64,000 nt of DNA. Source: Streptomyces sp. ITFR-16. Lineage in GTDB: Bacteria > Actinomycetota > Actinomycetes > Streptomycetales > Streptomycetaceae. Shown here one piece after another: positions 51,219 through 59,913 of this stretch. The stretch lies in contig NZ_CP134609.1 of NCBI RefSeq assembly GCF_031844705.1, positions 5,580,001 through 5,644,000 on the forward strand, given 5' to 3'. Under the pieces are notes generated by a model. That model worked only from the letters and a program-made list of their open reading frames with translations. It was not told the origin of the DNA and did not search any database. The first letter of the stretch is position 1, and every line of letters starts with the position of its first letter. A program made the translations under genes and the position numbers.

Positions 51219-53404
51219 GACGTCCACTTGCCCGGCGCCTGCGCCATGCCGCCTGCGCCGCCGCACTCGCCCTGGGGGCCGCGCTCCTGGCCCCCGCCCC
51301 GGCGGGCGCCGCTGCGGCCGCCGACCCGTACGACGTGCTGGTCTTCTCCAGGACCGCCGGATTCCGGCACGACTCGATCCCCGCCGGCGTCACCGCGATC
51401 CGGGAACTCGGCGCGTCGGACGGCTTCACCGTCACGGCGACCGAGGACGCGACCGCCTTCACCCCGCAGAACCTCGCCGGGTACGAGGCGGTGGTCTTCC
51501 TCAGCACCACCGGCGACGTCCTGGACCCCGCGCAGCAGGACGCGCTCACGGCGTACGTGGACGGCGGCGGCGGATTCGTCGGCGTCCACGCGGCAGCGGA
51601 CACGGAGTACGACTGGCCGGAGTACGAGCACCTCGTCGGCGCCTGGTTCAAGAGCCACCCGGCGATCCAGGAGGCGAAGGTCGTCACCGAGGACCACGCC
51701 CACCCGGCCACCGCCCACCTGGACGACGAGTGGACCCGGACCGACGAGTGGTACAACTACCGCACCGACCCCCGCGACGACGTCCATGTGCTGCAGAGCC
51801 TCGACGAAAGCAGCTACACCGGCGGCGAGATGGGCGGCGACCACCCCATCACCTGGTGCCACCCGCAGCAGCAGGGGCGGTCCTTCTACACCGGTCTCGG
51901 CCACACCATCGAGTCGTACAGCGATCCGGACTTCCGGCGGCTGCTGCTCGGCGGCATCCAGTACGCGGCGGGCGCGGTACAGGCCGACTGCGGCTCCGGC
52001 AACCCGGACCCCGGTGACGGCACGCCCGTCGAGGCCGAGTCGTACACCTCGTCCTCCGGTGTGCAGAGCGCCCCGCACGCCGGGGCGAGCGGCGGGGCCA
52101 CCCTCGGGTACATCGACGACGGCGACTGGGCCGGCTACGCCTCCGTCGAGACCGCCGGGGCCACCTCCTTCACCGCCCGGGTCTCCTCGGCCGGGGCAGG
52201 CGGCACCGTCGAGGTGCGCTCCGGATCGGCGACCGGGCCGCTGCTCGGCTCTGCCGACGTCGCCCCGACCGGCGGCTGGGAGACCTTCACCGAGGTCACC
52301 GGCGCCCTCACCGCCACCGGCTCCGGACCGCTGTTCCTCAGGTTCACCGGGGGAGCGGGCGCCCTCTTCGACATCGACAGCTTCACCCTGACCGCCGCTT
52401 TGCAGGACCCGAAGGCGGCGGGCTCCTCGGACGTCCACCTCTTCTACTACCCGTGGTACGGCACCCCGGAGACCAACGGCAGCTGGCGCCACTGGGAGCA
52501 GGGCGGCCACACCCCGCCGGACGACATCGGCGCCGACCTCTACCCGAAGCTCGGCCCGTACGACTCCGGCGACATCGACGGAGCCGTCGAGCAGCACATG
52601 AAGTGGATCGAGCAGTCGGGCGCCGGTGTCATCGTCTACAGCTGGTGGGGGCAGGGCGGTTACGAGGACTCCCTCGCCGGCGCGGTGCTGGACGCGGCTG
52701 CCCGGCACGGGATCCGGGTCGCCTGGCACATCGAGCCGTACACCGGCCGGACCGCGGCCTCCGTGGTCGACGACATCGGCTATCTGGAGGGGAAGTACGG
52801 CAGCCATCCCGCCTACTACCGGGACGCGGCGCACGGCGACCGCCCCGCGTTCTACGTCTTCGAGAGCCTGAGGATCCAGGACTGGTCGGCCCTGGACGCC
52901 GTACGGGACAGCGCCATCGTCCTCGCCCAGACCACCGACACCACCAAGGTCGCGCACTTCGGCGGGATCTACACCTACGACGGCATCGCGGGCGCCACCG
53001 CACCCGGCTGGCGCCGGGCGGGGGAGTACGCCGAGGCCAACGGCCTGGTCTGGGCGCCCTCGGTGGCCCCCGGCTACGTCGACGACCGGGCCGTGCCCGG
53101 CAACACCACCCCCACCCTGGGCCGCGACGACGGCGCCTCCTACGACCTGGAGTGGAGCAACGCCCTCGACCCGGCCATCGGCGGATCACCCAGCTGGGTC
53201 TCCGTCACCTCGTTCAACGAGTGGCACGAGGGCAGCCCCATCGAACCCGCCTCGGGCAACCCGCCCGCCGGGCACGGCTACCAGACCTACGAAGGGGCGT
53301 ACGGCAAGACCGGGGCCGCCGCCGAGACGGCCTACCTCGACCGGACGGCGTACTGGGCGCAGCGCTTCGCACAGCACAAGCGCGCCGCCGCCCGCGCACG
53401 CTGA
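51215..53404 (+). CDS. Secreted ThuA-CBM6-GH99 fusion protein
   Basis: 729-residue exported protein with three modules. Signal peptide to about residue 34. ThuA-like domain (about 37-255; VLVFSRTAGFRHDSIPAG, FVGVHAAADTEYDWPEYE). CBM6 (about 268-393; VEAESYTSSSGVQSA to FDIDSFTLT), closely resembling the CBM6 of the upstream gene. GH99-like catalytic domain (about 405-720) with FYYPWYG, AWHIEPYTGR and SFNEWHEGSPIE, the segments that carry the catalytic Glu residues of endo-alpha-mannosidase/mannanase. Start overlaps the preceding stop (ATGA), so the two secreted enzymes are produced together. A mannose-containing polymer is the likely target by family inference. Confidence 0.85.
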   Translation: MRRPLARRLRHAACAAALALGAALLAPAPAGAAAAADPYDVLVFSRTAGFRHDSIPAGVTAIRELGASDGFTVTATEDATAFTPQNLAGYEAVVFLSTTGDVLDPAQQDALTAYVDGGGGFVGVHAAADTEYDWPEYEHLVGAWFKSHPAIQEAKVVTEDHAHPATAHLDDEWTRTDEWYNYRTDPRDDVHVLQSLDESSYTGGEMGGDHPITWCHPQQQGRSFYTGLGHTIESYSDPDFRRLLLGGIQYAAGAVQADCGSGNPDPGDGTPVEAESYTSSSGVQSAPHAGASGGATLGYIDDGDWAGYASVETAGATSFTARVSSAGAGGTVEVRSGSATGPLLGSADVAPTGGWETFTEVTGALTATGSGPLFLRFTGGAGALFDIDSFTLTAALQDPKAAGSSDVHLFYYPWYGTPETNGSWRHWEQGGHTPPDDIGADLYPKLGPYDSGDIDGAVEQHMKWIEQSGAGVIVYSWWGQGGYEDSLAGAVLDAAARHGIRVAWHIEPYTGRTAASVVDDIGYLEGKYGSHPAYYRDAAHGDRPAFYVFESLRIQDWSALDAVRDSAIVLAQTTDTTKVAHFGGIYTYDGIAGATAPGWRRAGEYAEANGLVWAPSVAPGYVDDRAVPGNTTPTLGRDDGASYDLEWSNALDPAIGGSPSWVSVTSFNEWHEGSPIEPASGNPPAGHGYQTYEGAYGKTGAAAETAYLDRTAYWAQRFAQHKRAAARAR

Positions 53405-53417
53405 CCGGCCCCCGACG

Positions 53418-53449
53418 AACGGCGGCGTCCCGGCGGGGACGCCGCCGTT
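53418..53449. terminator. Bidirectional hairpin after GH99-fusion gene
   Basis: Perfect 14-bp stem AACGGCGGCGTCCC / GGGACGCCGCCGTT with a 4-base loop, between the convergent GH99-fusion and MFS genes. Confidence 0.85.
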
Positions 53450-53470
53450 CTCGCGTGGGCGGGGCCGGGC

Positions 53471-54685
53471 TCAGCCGTCCCGCTGGATGGTCCGCATCCG
53501 CCCGTACGCGTACACACAGCCCGCCAGGGCCAGGTCGGACAGCAGCATGAAGCCGATCGAGTACGAGCCCTTCGCGCTGTAGATCGCGCCCATCACCAGC
53601 GGCGGCACGAAGCCGCCGAGCTCGCCCATCGCGCCGACGATGCCCGTCACACTGCCCACCTTCGTCTGCGGGGTCACCTGCGAGACCAGGGCGAAGACAC
53701 TGCCGCTCGCGGTGCCCAGACCGGCCGCCATGATCAGCAGCGCGATCGTGCCGCCGGGCATCAGCTTCGGGTCGAAGGCCTGCACGATCGCCATCAGGGC
53801 GGCCACGCCGAGCGCCGCCGAGGAGACCAGCGCCGGGTGCATCCGGTCCGAGAGCCAGCCGCCGATCGGCCGGAAGATGACCGTGACCAGGGCGAACCCG
53901 GCGGCCTTCGTCCCGGCGTCGGTCGGCGAGAGCTCGTACCAGGTCTTCAGATACGTCGGCAGATAGACGCCGAACGCCACGATGCCGCCGAAGCCGATCG
54001 CGTACAGCGCCGACAGCTCCCAGGTCACCCGCAGCCGGCCCGCCGCGCCCAGCCGGTGGGCCAGTGTGTCCGTCGGCACCTGCCGGCCCGGCCGGTCGTT
54101 GATCAGCACCGCCGTCAGCGCCGCGTAGACCACGAGCGCCCCGGCGACCACGAGGAACGGCAGGTTGTCGCCGTGCTTGGCGATCCTCGGGGTGAAGTAC
54201 CCGGACAGGGCGACGCCGCCCATGCCCATGCCGAAGACTCCGAGGGCGAGGCCGCGTTCGGCGGGCGGGAACCACGAGTTGACCAGCGGGATGCCGATCG
54301 CGAACGTGGTGCCGCCGAGCCCCAGCAGGAAGCCCACCGTCAGCATCGCGCCGTAGGAGTCCTTCGCGGGGATCAGCAGCAGCACCGGCACGATGGTGAG
54401 CGCCGCGGTCAGCGGGAACATCAGCCGCGCCCCGTACTTGTCGGTCAGCGCACCCGCCGGGATCCGGCCCAGCGAGCCGACCAGCACCGGCACGGCGACC
54501 AGCAGCGACTGCTGGAACGAGCTCAGGCCGAGCCGGTCCTTGTAATCCGCCGACATGGGCGCGATCAGATTCCAGGCCCAGAAGGTGAGCCCGAAGCCGA
54601 TCGTGGCCATCACCAGATTGCGGTAGGCGGCGCCTGAGGCGGCGGGGGCGGCCGGGGCGGGTGACTGCTTGACGGCTGTGTCCAC
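53471..54685 (-). CDS. MFS transporter, NarK-like nitrate/nitrite family
   Basis: 404-residue 12-helix transporter. It shows the NNP-family features FWAWNLIAPMSADYKDRLGL, RIPAGALTDKYGARLMFPL (motif A), the glycine-rich GLGGTTFAIGIPLVNSWFPP and the second-half repeat GTASGSVFALVSQVTPQTKVG. These are the residues expected for nitrate or nitrite movement, although other anions are possible. GTG start chosen because the protein then begins just before the first helix. Divergent from the Lrp gene. nirBD is in the same window but 35 kb away. Confidence 0.85.
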   Translation of the reverse strand: MDTAVKQSPAPAAPAASGAAYRNLVMATIGFGLTFWAWNLIAPMSADYKDRLGLSSFQQSLLVAVPVLVGSLGRIPAGALTDKYGARLMFPLTAALTIVPVLLLIPAKDSYGAMLTVGFLLGLGGTTFAIGIPLVNSWFPPAERGLALGVFGMGMGGVALSGYFTPRIAKHGDNLPFLVVAGALVVYAALTAVLINDRPGRQVPTDTLAHRLGAAGRLRVTWELSALYAIGFGGIVAFGVYLPTYLKTWYELSPTDAGTKAAGFALVTVIFRPIGGWLSDRMHPALVSSAALGVAALMAIVQAFDPKLMPGGTIALLIMAAGLGTASGSVFALVSQVTPQTKVGSVTGIVGAMGELGGFVPPLVMGAIYSAKGSYSIGFMLLSDLALAGCVYAYGRMRTIQRDG

Positions 54686-54798
54686 CCTGCCAGTCAAGGA
54701 CGCGGAAGGGCTCCGGGCCCGTGGGCCTGCTCCATCCAAGGGGCCGGGAACATCCCGCCGAACGTCGCAAATATCCGGAAGCTGCGACAATCGCGGGT

Positions 54799-55228
54799 AT
54801 GGACCGTCTGGACAGGGAAATCCTCGGCGTCCTCCAGGAGGACGCGCGGATCTCGTACCGCGATCTGGGGGTACGGGTCGGGCTCAGCGCCAACGCGGCG
54901 GCCGACCGGGTGCGCAGGCTGCGCCGGGACGGCGTCATCCGCGGCTTCACCGTGATCATCGACCCCGCCGCCGACACCCGTACCGGCCTCGTCGTCTTCA
55001 TCGACGTCACGCTGCGGATGGACACCACCAACGAGGTGTTCGAACGGGCGGTCCTGGCCCTGCCGGGCATCACCGAGGTGGTGCATGTGACGGGCGGGCA
55101 CGACTACCTCGTACGGGCCACGGCCGCCGACACCGCAGCCCTGGACGCCCTGCTGCCCGGCTCAAGCGCGAGGCGGGCGTCGCCCACTCCAGCCCCGGGT
55201 GGCGCTCAGAGCGGCGCCTGCCAGCTGA
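54799..55228 (+). pseudogene. Lrp/AsnC regulator gene with two apparent frameshifts
   Basis: From the ATG, residues 1-120 are a normal Lrp/AsnC protein: HTH RLDREILGVLQEDARISYRD with LGVRVGLSANAAADRVRRLR, then the RAM domain FTVIIDPAADTRTGLVVFID to VHVTGGHDYLVRATAADTAA. After LDALL the frame is lost at a CCC run (55156-55158). Continuation RLKREAGVAHSS appears one base out of frame, and after a CCCC run (55193-55196) RVALRAAPAS-stop appears in the third frame. Two missing C bases would restore a protein of about 143 residues. Either a degenerate gene or two homopolymer errors. Divergent from the NarK-like gene. Confidence 0.8.
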
Positions 55229-56777
55229 CGGCCGGGGCGCGCGAGCCGTCCGGTTCGCGCCCGTCGTCGGCGACCGTCAGCCGGACCGCCGCCCGGCCGT
55301 CCGCCAGCTCCTCCGTCACATCCACCTCCACCTCGATCGCCGACACCCCGGCCCGCCGGTGCGCGGCCGCCAGCGCCCCGCGCAGCGCGGCGAGCAGCTG
55401 CCCGCCCACCGGTTCCCCCACCAGCGCGTCCACCGCCCCGGCGAACCGCACCGACGGCTGGAAGCCGAGGACCGAGGCCGCGCCCCCGGCCTCCCGCAGC
55501 ACCTGGCCGCGGAAAGTGGCGGGGGCCTCGGCGGGCGGCTGCTGGAGGGCGAAGATGGCCGTCCGCACCTCCTGGATCGTGGAGTCCAGCTCGTCGACGG
55601 CCCGGCCCAGCAGCTCGTCCGTCTCCCCGGTCCCTGCCCGGCGGCGGGTCGACTCCAGCATCATCTCGGTGGCGAACAGCCGCTGGACGACGAGATCGTG
55701 CAGATCGCGGGCGATCCGGTCCCGGTCCTCGTACACCGCCAGCTGCTCCCGGTCGTGCTGGGAGTCCGCCAGCACCAGGGCCAGCGCGGCCTGCGAGGCG
55801 AACTGCGTGGCCAGCAGCTTGTCCACATCGGTGTACGGACGGGCGCCGCGCCGCCGGGGCAGGGCGAGGGTGCCGATGAGCCGCCCGCCGCTCTGCAGCG
55901 GCAGCATCATGCTGGGGCCGAACCGGGACCGTACGTGTGTGGTCATCCGGGGATCGGTGGCCGAGTCGTCGATGAAGACCGGCTCGCCGCCCAGCAGCTG
56001 GACCAGGACGGGGGAGCCGGGTTCGATCGCCGTGCCGACGAGCCCGGCCGGGTCCTCCCGTGTGGAGGCGACGACGATCTCCATGCCGCCCTCCTCGGTG
56101 GGCTGGAGGATCACCCCGGCCGAGGCGTCGCTCAGCATCCGGGCCCGTTCGGCGACCGTGGTCAGTGCGTCGGAGAGGTTCTCGCCGGTCAGCAGGGTGT
56201 TGGTGACGGCTGCCGCGCCCTCGATCCAGCGCTCGCGCTGCCGGGCCGTCTCGTACAGCCGGGCGTTGCCGATCGCGATGCCTGCCTGCGCGGCGAGCAC
56301 CCGCAGCAGCGCCGCGTCGGTGTCGGTGAAGTGCCCGGCGCGCTTCCCGGTGAGGTGGATGTTGCCGAACACCTCGCTGTGGACCCGGATCGGGGCGCCG
56401 AGGAACGAACGCGCGGGGGGCCGGCCGGACGGGGTGCCGGCGGCGTCCGGCGGGGCGGCCGGGCCGGTGGAGAGCAGCGCCCGCGACTCCTCGGCCAGGG
56501 CACCGAGCAGGGCGGTGTGCCCCTGCGGGAATCCGCCGGCGGCCTCCTGCCCGGACTCGCCCGTCCCGGCGACGAACAGCTCCCGGATCGTGCCCCGGCC
56601 GGGGTCCAGGACGCCCAGCGCGCCGTACCGGGCCTCGGTGAGCGCGGTGGCGGTGTCGATGATCTGCTGGAGGGTGGCCCGCAGTTCGAGGTCGGTGCCG
56701 ACGCTCAGCACCGCCTCCAGGAGCTTGGGCAGCCGAGGCGACTGCGGTACGCCGCGGTCGGGCGGCAGGTCCGGCAT
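55206..56777 (-). CDS. GAF-GAF sensor histidine kinase with degenerate ATPase domain
   Basis: 523-residue DosS/DevS-like protein without membrane segments. GAF 1 spans about residues 18-165 and GAF 2 about 190-335. The HisKA_3 dimerisation helix carries the phospho-acceptor His in DRIARDLHDLVVQRLFATE (about residue 350). The ATPase domain is atypical: the N-box Asn is missing (ALRGALAAAHRRA), only VADDG resembles the G1 box, and no G2 box or Gly-rich lid follows before the stop. No response-regulator gene is adjacent. It may be a phosphatase, a pseudokinase or a gas/redox sensor acting in trans. Ribosome-binding site AGGGGAT. Its stop overlaps the 3' end of the Lrp gene. Confidence 0.85.
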   Translation of the reverse strand: MPDLPPDRGVPQSPRLPKLLEAVLSVGTDLELRATLQQIIDTATALTEARYGALGVLDPGRGTIRELFVAGTGESGQEAAGGFPQGHTALLGALAEESRALLSTGPAAPPDAAGTPSGRPPARSFLGAPIRVHSEVFGNIHLTGKRAGHFTDTDAALLRVLAAQAGIAIGNARLYETARQRERWIEGAAAVTNTLLTGENLSDALTTVAERARMLSDASAGVILQPTEEGGMEIVVASTREDPAGLVGTAIEPGSPVLVQLLGGEPVFIDDSATDPRMTTHVRSRFGPSMMLPLQSGGRLIGTLALPRRRGARPYTDVDKLLATQFASQAALALVLADSQHDREQLAVYEDRDRIARDLHDLVVQRLFATEMMLESTRRRAGTGETDELLGRAVDELDSTIQEVRTAIFALQQPPAEAPATFRGQVLREAGGAASVLGFQPSVRFAGAVDALVGEPVGGQLLAALRGALAAAHRRAGVSAIEVEVDVTEELADGRAAVRLTVADDGREPDGSRAPAVSWQAPL

Positions 56778-56797
56778 CCGCCGATCCCCTGCGGCGG

Positions 56798-57835
56798 TCA
56801 GCCGGCGAGCGGGTCGAGGACCATCGGGCTGATCTTCCCGTCCAGCATCGCGCCGAGCCCCAGGATGGAGCAGACGTCGGGCCGTTCGGCGATGTGCACC
56901 GGCATGCCCGTCGCGTCGCGCAGCATCTGGTCGAGACCGGGCAGCAGGGCGCTGCCGCCGACCATCATGATCCCGCAGTCGGCGAGGTCGGCCACCAGAT
57001 CGGGCGGGCAGTCCCGCAGGACCTTGCCGAGGCCGTCCAGGACGGCGGTCAGCGGGCGGTGGATCGCCTGCCGCACCGCGGCGGTGTCGACCTGCACGGA
57101 GCGGGCGAGGCCGGTGGCCACGTCCCGGCCGTGGATCTCGGTGACCGAGGGGCCGTGCGCCGTCAGTCCGTTGCCGCTGAGCGCGAGTTGCAGGGGGCGC
57201 ACGGACTGGCTCGGCAGCATCAGCTCGTGGTACTGGCGCAGGTGCTGGATCACCGCGTGGTCGATGGCGTCGCCGCCGATCGGCAGCCGCACCGCCGTCA
57301 CGATCGAGCCGAGCGAGAGCACCGCGATCTGCGTGGTCGCGGCCCCGCACACCATGATCATGGTGGCGGTCGGCTGCTCGACGGGCAGTCCGCAGCCGAC
57401 GGCCGCCGCGATCAGGGTGTCGACGAGTTCGACCCGGCGCGCACCGAGGCCGACCAGGGTCTCGACGGCGGCGCGCCGCGCGAGCGGGTCGCTGTCGTGC
57501 GGGGTGCAGGCGGCCGCGCGCAGCCAGGGCTTGCGGCGCAGCTGGCGGCGGAGCTTCTCGCCGAGCAGATGGCGCAGCATGCGCTGGGCCATCTCGATGT
57601 CGACGACGGTGCCGCCGGAGACCGGCCGGGTGACCCGGATGTAGTCGGGGGTGCGGCCCGTCATCTGTTCGGCGAGCGCGCCGACGGCGATGAGCGAGCC
57701 GGTACGGGTGTTCACGGCGGCGACGCTCGGCTCGTCGACGACGAGGCCGGGCCCCTTGACGTACACCCGGGTGCGGGCGGCCCCGAGATCGACGGCGATG
57801 TGGCAACGGCGCAACTGCTCAAGGCTGACGGTCAC
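56798..57835 (-). CDS. mbl: MreB-like actin homologue
   Basis: 345-residue actin-fold protein. Phosphate 1 DLGAARTRVYVKGPG, phosphate 2 VCGAATTQIAVLSLG, and adenosine motif VGGSALLPGLDQML are recognisable but diverged from MreB (the DLGTAN and GGG...E patterns are altered). Streptomyces carries MreB plus a shorter Mbl involved in spore-wall integrity; this gene, alone and without mreCD, fits Mbl. GTG start with GGGAGA 7 bases upstream. The sensor-kinase gene follows 20 bases downstream on the same strand and may be cotranscribed. Confidence 0.82.
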   Translation of the reverse strand: MTVSLEQLRRCHIAVDLGAARTRVYVKGPGLVVDEPSVAAVNTRTGSLIAVGALAEQMTGRTPDYIRVTRPVSGGTVVDIEMAQRMLRHLLGEKLRRQLRRKPWLRAAACTPHDSDPLARRAAVETLVGLGARRVELVDTLIAAAVGCGLPVEQPTATMIMVCGAATTQIAVLSLGSIVTAVRLPIGGDAIDHAVIQHLRQYHELMLPSQSVRPLQLALSGNGLTAHGPSVTEIHGRDVATGLARSVQVDTAAVRQAIHRPLTAVLDGLGKVLRDCPPDLVADLADCGIMMVGGSALLPGLDQMLRDATGMPVHIAERPDVCSILGLGAMLDGKISPMVLDPLAG

Positions 57836-57971
57836 GGCAGGTTCTCCCGAGAGCGTTGAGGGGGACCGACGGGCAGCCGGTTCTCCTTGTATCGTGCGCC
57901 GTTCGAGGGCGTTGCGCGCGCTGGGATGCGCCGTAGGGGGTACGGAGCTGACGCCTCGTCCGACCTGCGGT

Positions 57972-58556
57972 TCAGCCGCCCGGACGGGCGGGCAGCAGGC
58001 GTTGGAGGAGCCCCCAGGTGAACTCGGCGACATACGGCTCGCCGGGGGTCCCGGCCGTGATCGCGAGGGCCCACCGGGTCGGCGCGCTCCCCTCCATCGG
58101 GCGGGCCGGCGGGAAGGCACGCGCCACCTCGTCCACCGTGCACGACCAGGGCAGCAGGTCCTCGGCCGACCGCAGGACCGGGCCCGCCGCGCCGGGCGCC
58201 CGCACCAGCCACTCGTTCCACACGGCCCCGCCCGGCGCCACCATCACCTCGAACCGCAGACCGGGCCAGAGCGGCACCGGCCACAGCAGCGCGTCGCACT
58301 CCAGATCCCCGATGGCGCGGCGCACGGACGACTCAGGCTCGCCGAGCACCGAGCGGTAGCGGCGCAGCGCGCCCCGGCCCCGGCCGCGCACCATGGCCTG
58401 CCAGCGGCGGTTGGCCTCGCGCATCTCGGCGAGGGAGGCGCTCAGTTCGTGCCGGGCGTCCTCGACCAGGCCCGGCTGGTGGTCGGCCATCCGGCGCAGC
58501 AGGACAAGTTGGAACTCCCGGGGACCGAAGGGGGTGGCGGGGGCGGCAGCGCTCAT
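57972..58556 (-). CDS. Uncharacterised protein next to mbl
   Basis: 194-residue soluble protein that I do not recognise beyond conservation among Streptomyces. It starts PFGPREFQLVLLRRMADHQP followed by a predicted helix rich in Ala, Arg and Glu (residues 25-60), then a beta-rich half with WPVPLWPGLRFEVMVAPGG and EPYVAEFTWGLLQRLLP. No signal peptide, membrane helix or catalytic motif is evident. Start ATG has only a weak upstream GGAAG; an in-frame GTG three codons earlier is possible. About 135 bases upstream of mbl on the same strand. Confidence 0.65.
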   Translation of the reverse strand: MSAAAPATPFGPREFQLVLLRRMADHQPGLVEDARHELSASLAEMREANRRWQAMVRGRGRGALRRYRSVLGEPESSVRRAIGDLECDALLWPVPLWPGLRFEVMVAPGGAVWNEWLVRAPGAAGPVLRSAEDLLPWSCTVDEVARAFPPARPMEGSAPTRWALAITAGTPGEPYVAEFTWGLLQRLLPARPGG

Positions 58557-58619
58557 GGAACCCACGCTTCCACACAGGATCCTCACCTGGGCGGCTTTCT
58601 CCGGTGCGGGCGGGCCATC

Positions 58620-58625
58620 TACTCT
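58620..58625 (+). promoter_or_regulatory. -10 box before the zinc-ribbon protein gene
   Basis: TACTCT ends 9 bases before the ATG; no ribosome-binding site is visible, so the leader is at most a few bases long. Confidence 0.45.
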
Positions 58626-58634
58626 GCGGGCGCC

Positions 58635-59357
58635 ATGGCTTTCTGCCAGCCCTGTCAGCGGCATCTCAACGGCGCCCTGGCCTGTGCCGGATGCGGAACC
58701 CCCGCGGAGGCGCTGAGCCCCTACGCCGCCCCCGCGCCCTTCGGCCACGAGCCGGACGCGCGGGACGAGAAGGCCGCGCCGCCCGCGCCCGCGGGCCGGC
58801 GCCGCCGGGGGCACGGCGCTGCCCGGCCGCGCCGGGGCCGCAGCCGCCGGGGCCGCACGGTGCTGCTCGCGCTGCTCGGGGTGGTGCTCGCGGCCGGTGC
58901 GCTGAGCCTGGCCGAGCTGGGTCTCGAACCGGACGGGGACGGCGGCGGCTCGGACTACGTGCGCGAGGCGACGTCCGTCACGACCGAGCCCGTCCCGGAG
59001 CCGTCCGGCAGCGAGGAGGCCCGGCCGCCGGCGCCGGTGGACGCGTCCCCGGGCAGCCCCTCGGCCGTCCCGGCCGGAGCGGCCCGTCCCTCGGGCGCGA
59101 CCCGTACGGCCCGGGAGGCGGACGCGACGCCTTCCGGGGGCGCCGGGGCGACCCCGGACGTCCCCGCCCCGGCCTCCTCGTCCGCGCCGGCGGAGCCCCC
59201 GGTCACCAGCGGCGCCCCCTCCGGGCCGGGCGGTACGGACGAGGGCCCTACGCCCTCCGCGCCCCCGCCGCCGCCCGCGCCCGCCCCGACTCCGACGCCC
59301 ACTCCGTCGCCGACGCCTACGGACGACGACGGCTGCTGGTTCCTCTGGTTCTGCTGA
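58635..59357 (+). CDS. Zinc-ribbon membrane protein, SCO2400-like family
   Basis: 240-residue protein starting with a short zinc ribbon (AFCQPCQRHLNGALACAGCG), then a basic Arg-rich segment (residues 50-78), one transmembrane helix (TVLLALLGVVLAAGALSLAEL, about 80-100) and a long low-complexity extracytoplasmic tail of Ala/Pro/Ser/Thr ending in a PTPTPTPSPTPT stretch and CWFLWFC. The zinc ribbon is cytoplasmic and the tail outside. Function unknown; the tail may be O-glycosylated. The convergent MarR gene ends 14 bases beyond. Confidence 0.75.
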   Translation: MAFCQPCQRHLNGALACAGCGTPAEALSPYAAPAPFGHEPDARDEKAAPPAPAGRRRRGHGAARPRRGRSRRGRTVLLALLGVVLAAGALSLAELGLEPDGDGGGSDYVREATSVTTEPVPEPSGSEEARPPAPVDASPGSPSAVPAGAARPSGATRTAREADATPSGGAGATPDVPAPASSSAPAEPPVTSGAPSGPGGTDEGPTPSAPPPPPAPAPTPTPTPSPTPTDDDGCWFLWFC

Positions 59358-59370
59358 GGCGGCAGGTCCT

Positions 59371-59814
59371 TCACGCCCCGGCCGGGGGTTCCATGCCGAG
59401 CATCCGGCGCAGCAGATCCCGCAGGGCCGCGCGCTCCCCGTCCGAGAGGCCGGCCAGCGGTTCACGGGCGAAGTCCAGCGAGTCACGCAGCTGCCGTGCC
59501 GTGCGGGCACCCTTCTCCGTCGGCGCGGCCAGCTTCACCCGGCGGTCGGCAGGATCGGGCCGCCGCTCCACCAGCCCCCGGGCCTCCAGCCGGTCGACGA
59601 TGCCGGTCACATTGGACGGCTCGCACTTCAGCTTCTGCGCGATCCGGCGCATCGGCAGCGGGTCCAGGGACAGCAGCGACAGGACCCGGGCCTGGGCCCC
59701 GGTGAGGCTGTGCGCGGCGGCGGCCTGCTCGTACTCCTCGTAGTAACGCGCCACGACGGCGCCGATGAGTTCGACGACTTCGAGGGTCAGCGGGTCTGCA
59801 CGAGTGGTGGCCAT
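59371..59814 (-). CDS. MarR-family regulator
   Basis: 147-residue winged-helix repressor. DNA-binding region: ARVLSLLSLDPLPMRRIAQ with KLKCEPSNVTGIVDRLEARG and the wing VERRPDPADRRVKLAAPTEKG. The only cysteine lies in the recognition region (LKCEPS), not at the N-terminus where OhrR redox sensors have theirs. Divergent from the NADP-dependent oxidoreductase, which it probably controls through the 99-base shared region. Confidence 0.9.
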   Translation of the reverse strand: MATTRADPLTLEVVELIGAVVARYYEEYEQAAAAHSLTGAQARVLSLLSLDPLPMRRIAQKLKCEPSNVTGIVDRLEARGLVERRPDPADRRVKLAAPTEKGARTARQLRDSLDFAREPLAGLSDGERAALRDLLRRMLGMEPPAGA

Positions 59815-59836
59815 GACACCCAGGATAGCCGGTTAC

Positions 59837-59866
59837 TTGACAAGGTGAAATATTCAGGAGCATGGT
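59837..59866 (+). promoter_or_regulatory. Promoter of the oxidoreductase with candidate MarR site
   Basis: TTGACA and CATGGT separated by 18 bases. The spacer holds AGGTGAAA, with TTTCATCACCT as a distant counterpart at 59870-59880, a plausible MarR operator pair. Confidence 0.5.
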
Positions 59867-59913
59867 TGTTTCATCACCTGAAGCATTTTCGACATCGAGG
59901 AGACCCCGAGCCC

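Noticed and set aside
59250..59330. PTPTPTPS-coding stretch as a DNA tandem repeat element
   Set aside because: It is a short in-frame low-complexity tail of a membrane protein, common in Streptomyces surface proteins.
59371..59814. OhrR for the MarR gene near the ohr fragment
   Set aside because: The N-terminal redox Cys of OhrR is absent and the gene is divergent from an oxidoreductase, not adjacent to ohr.
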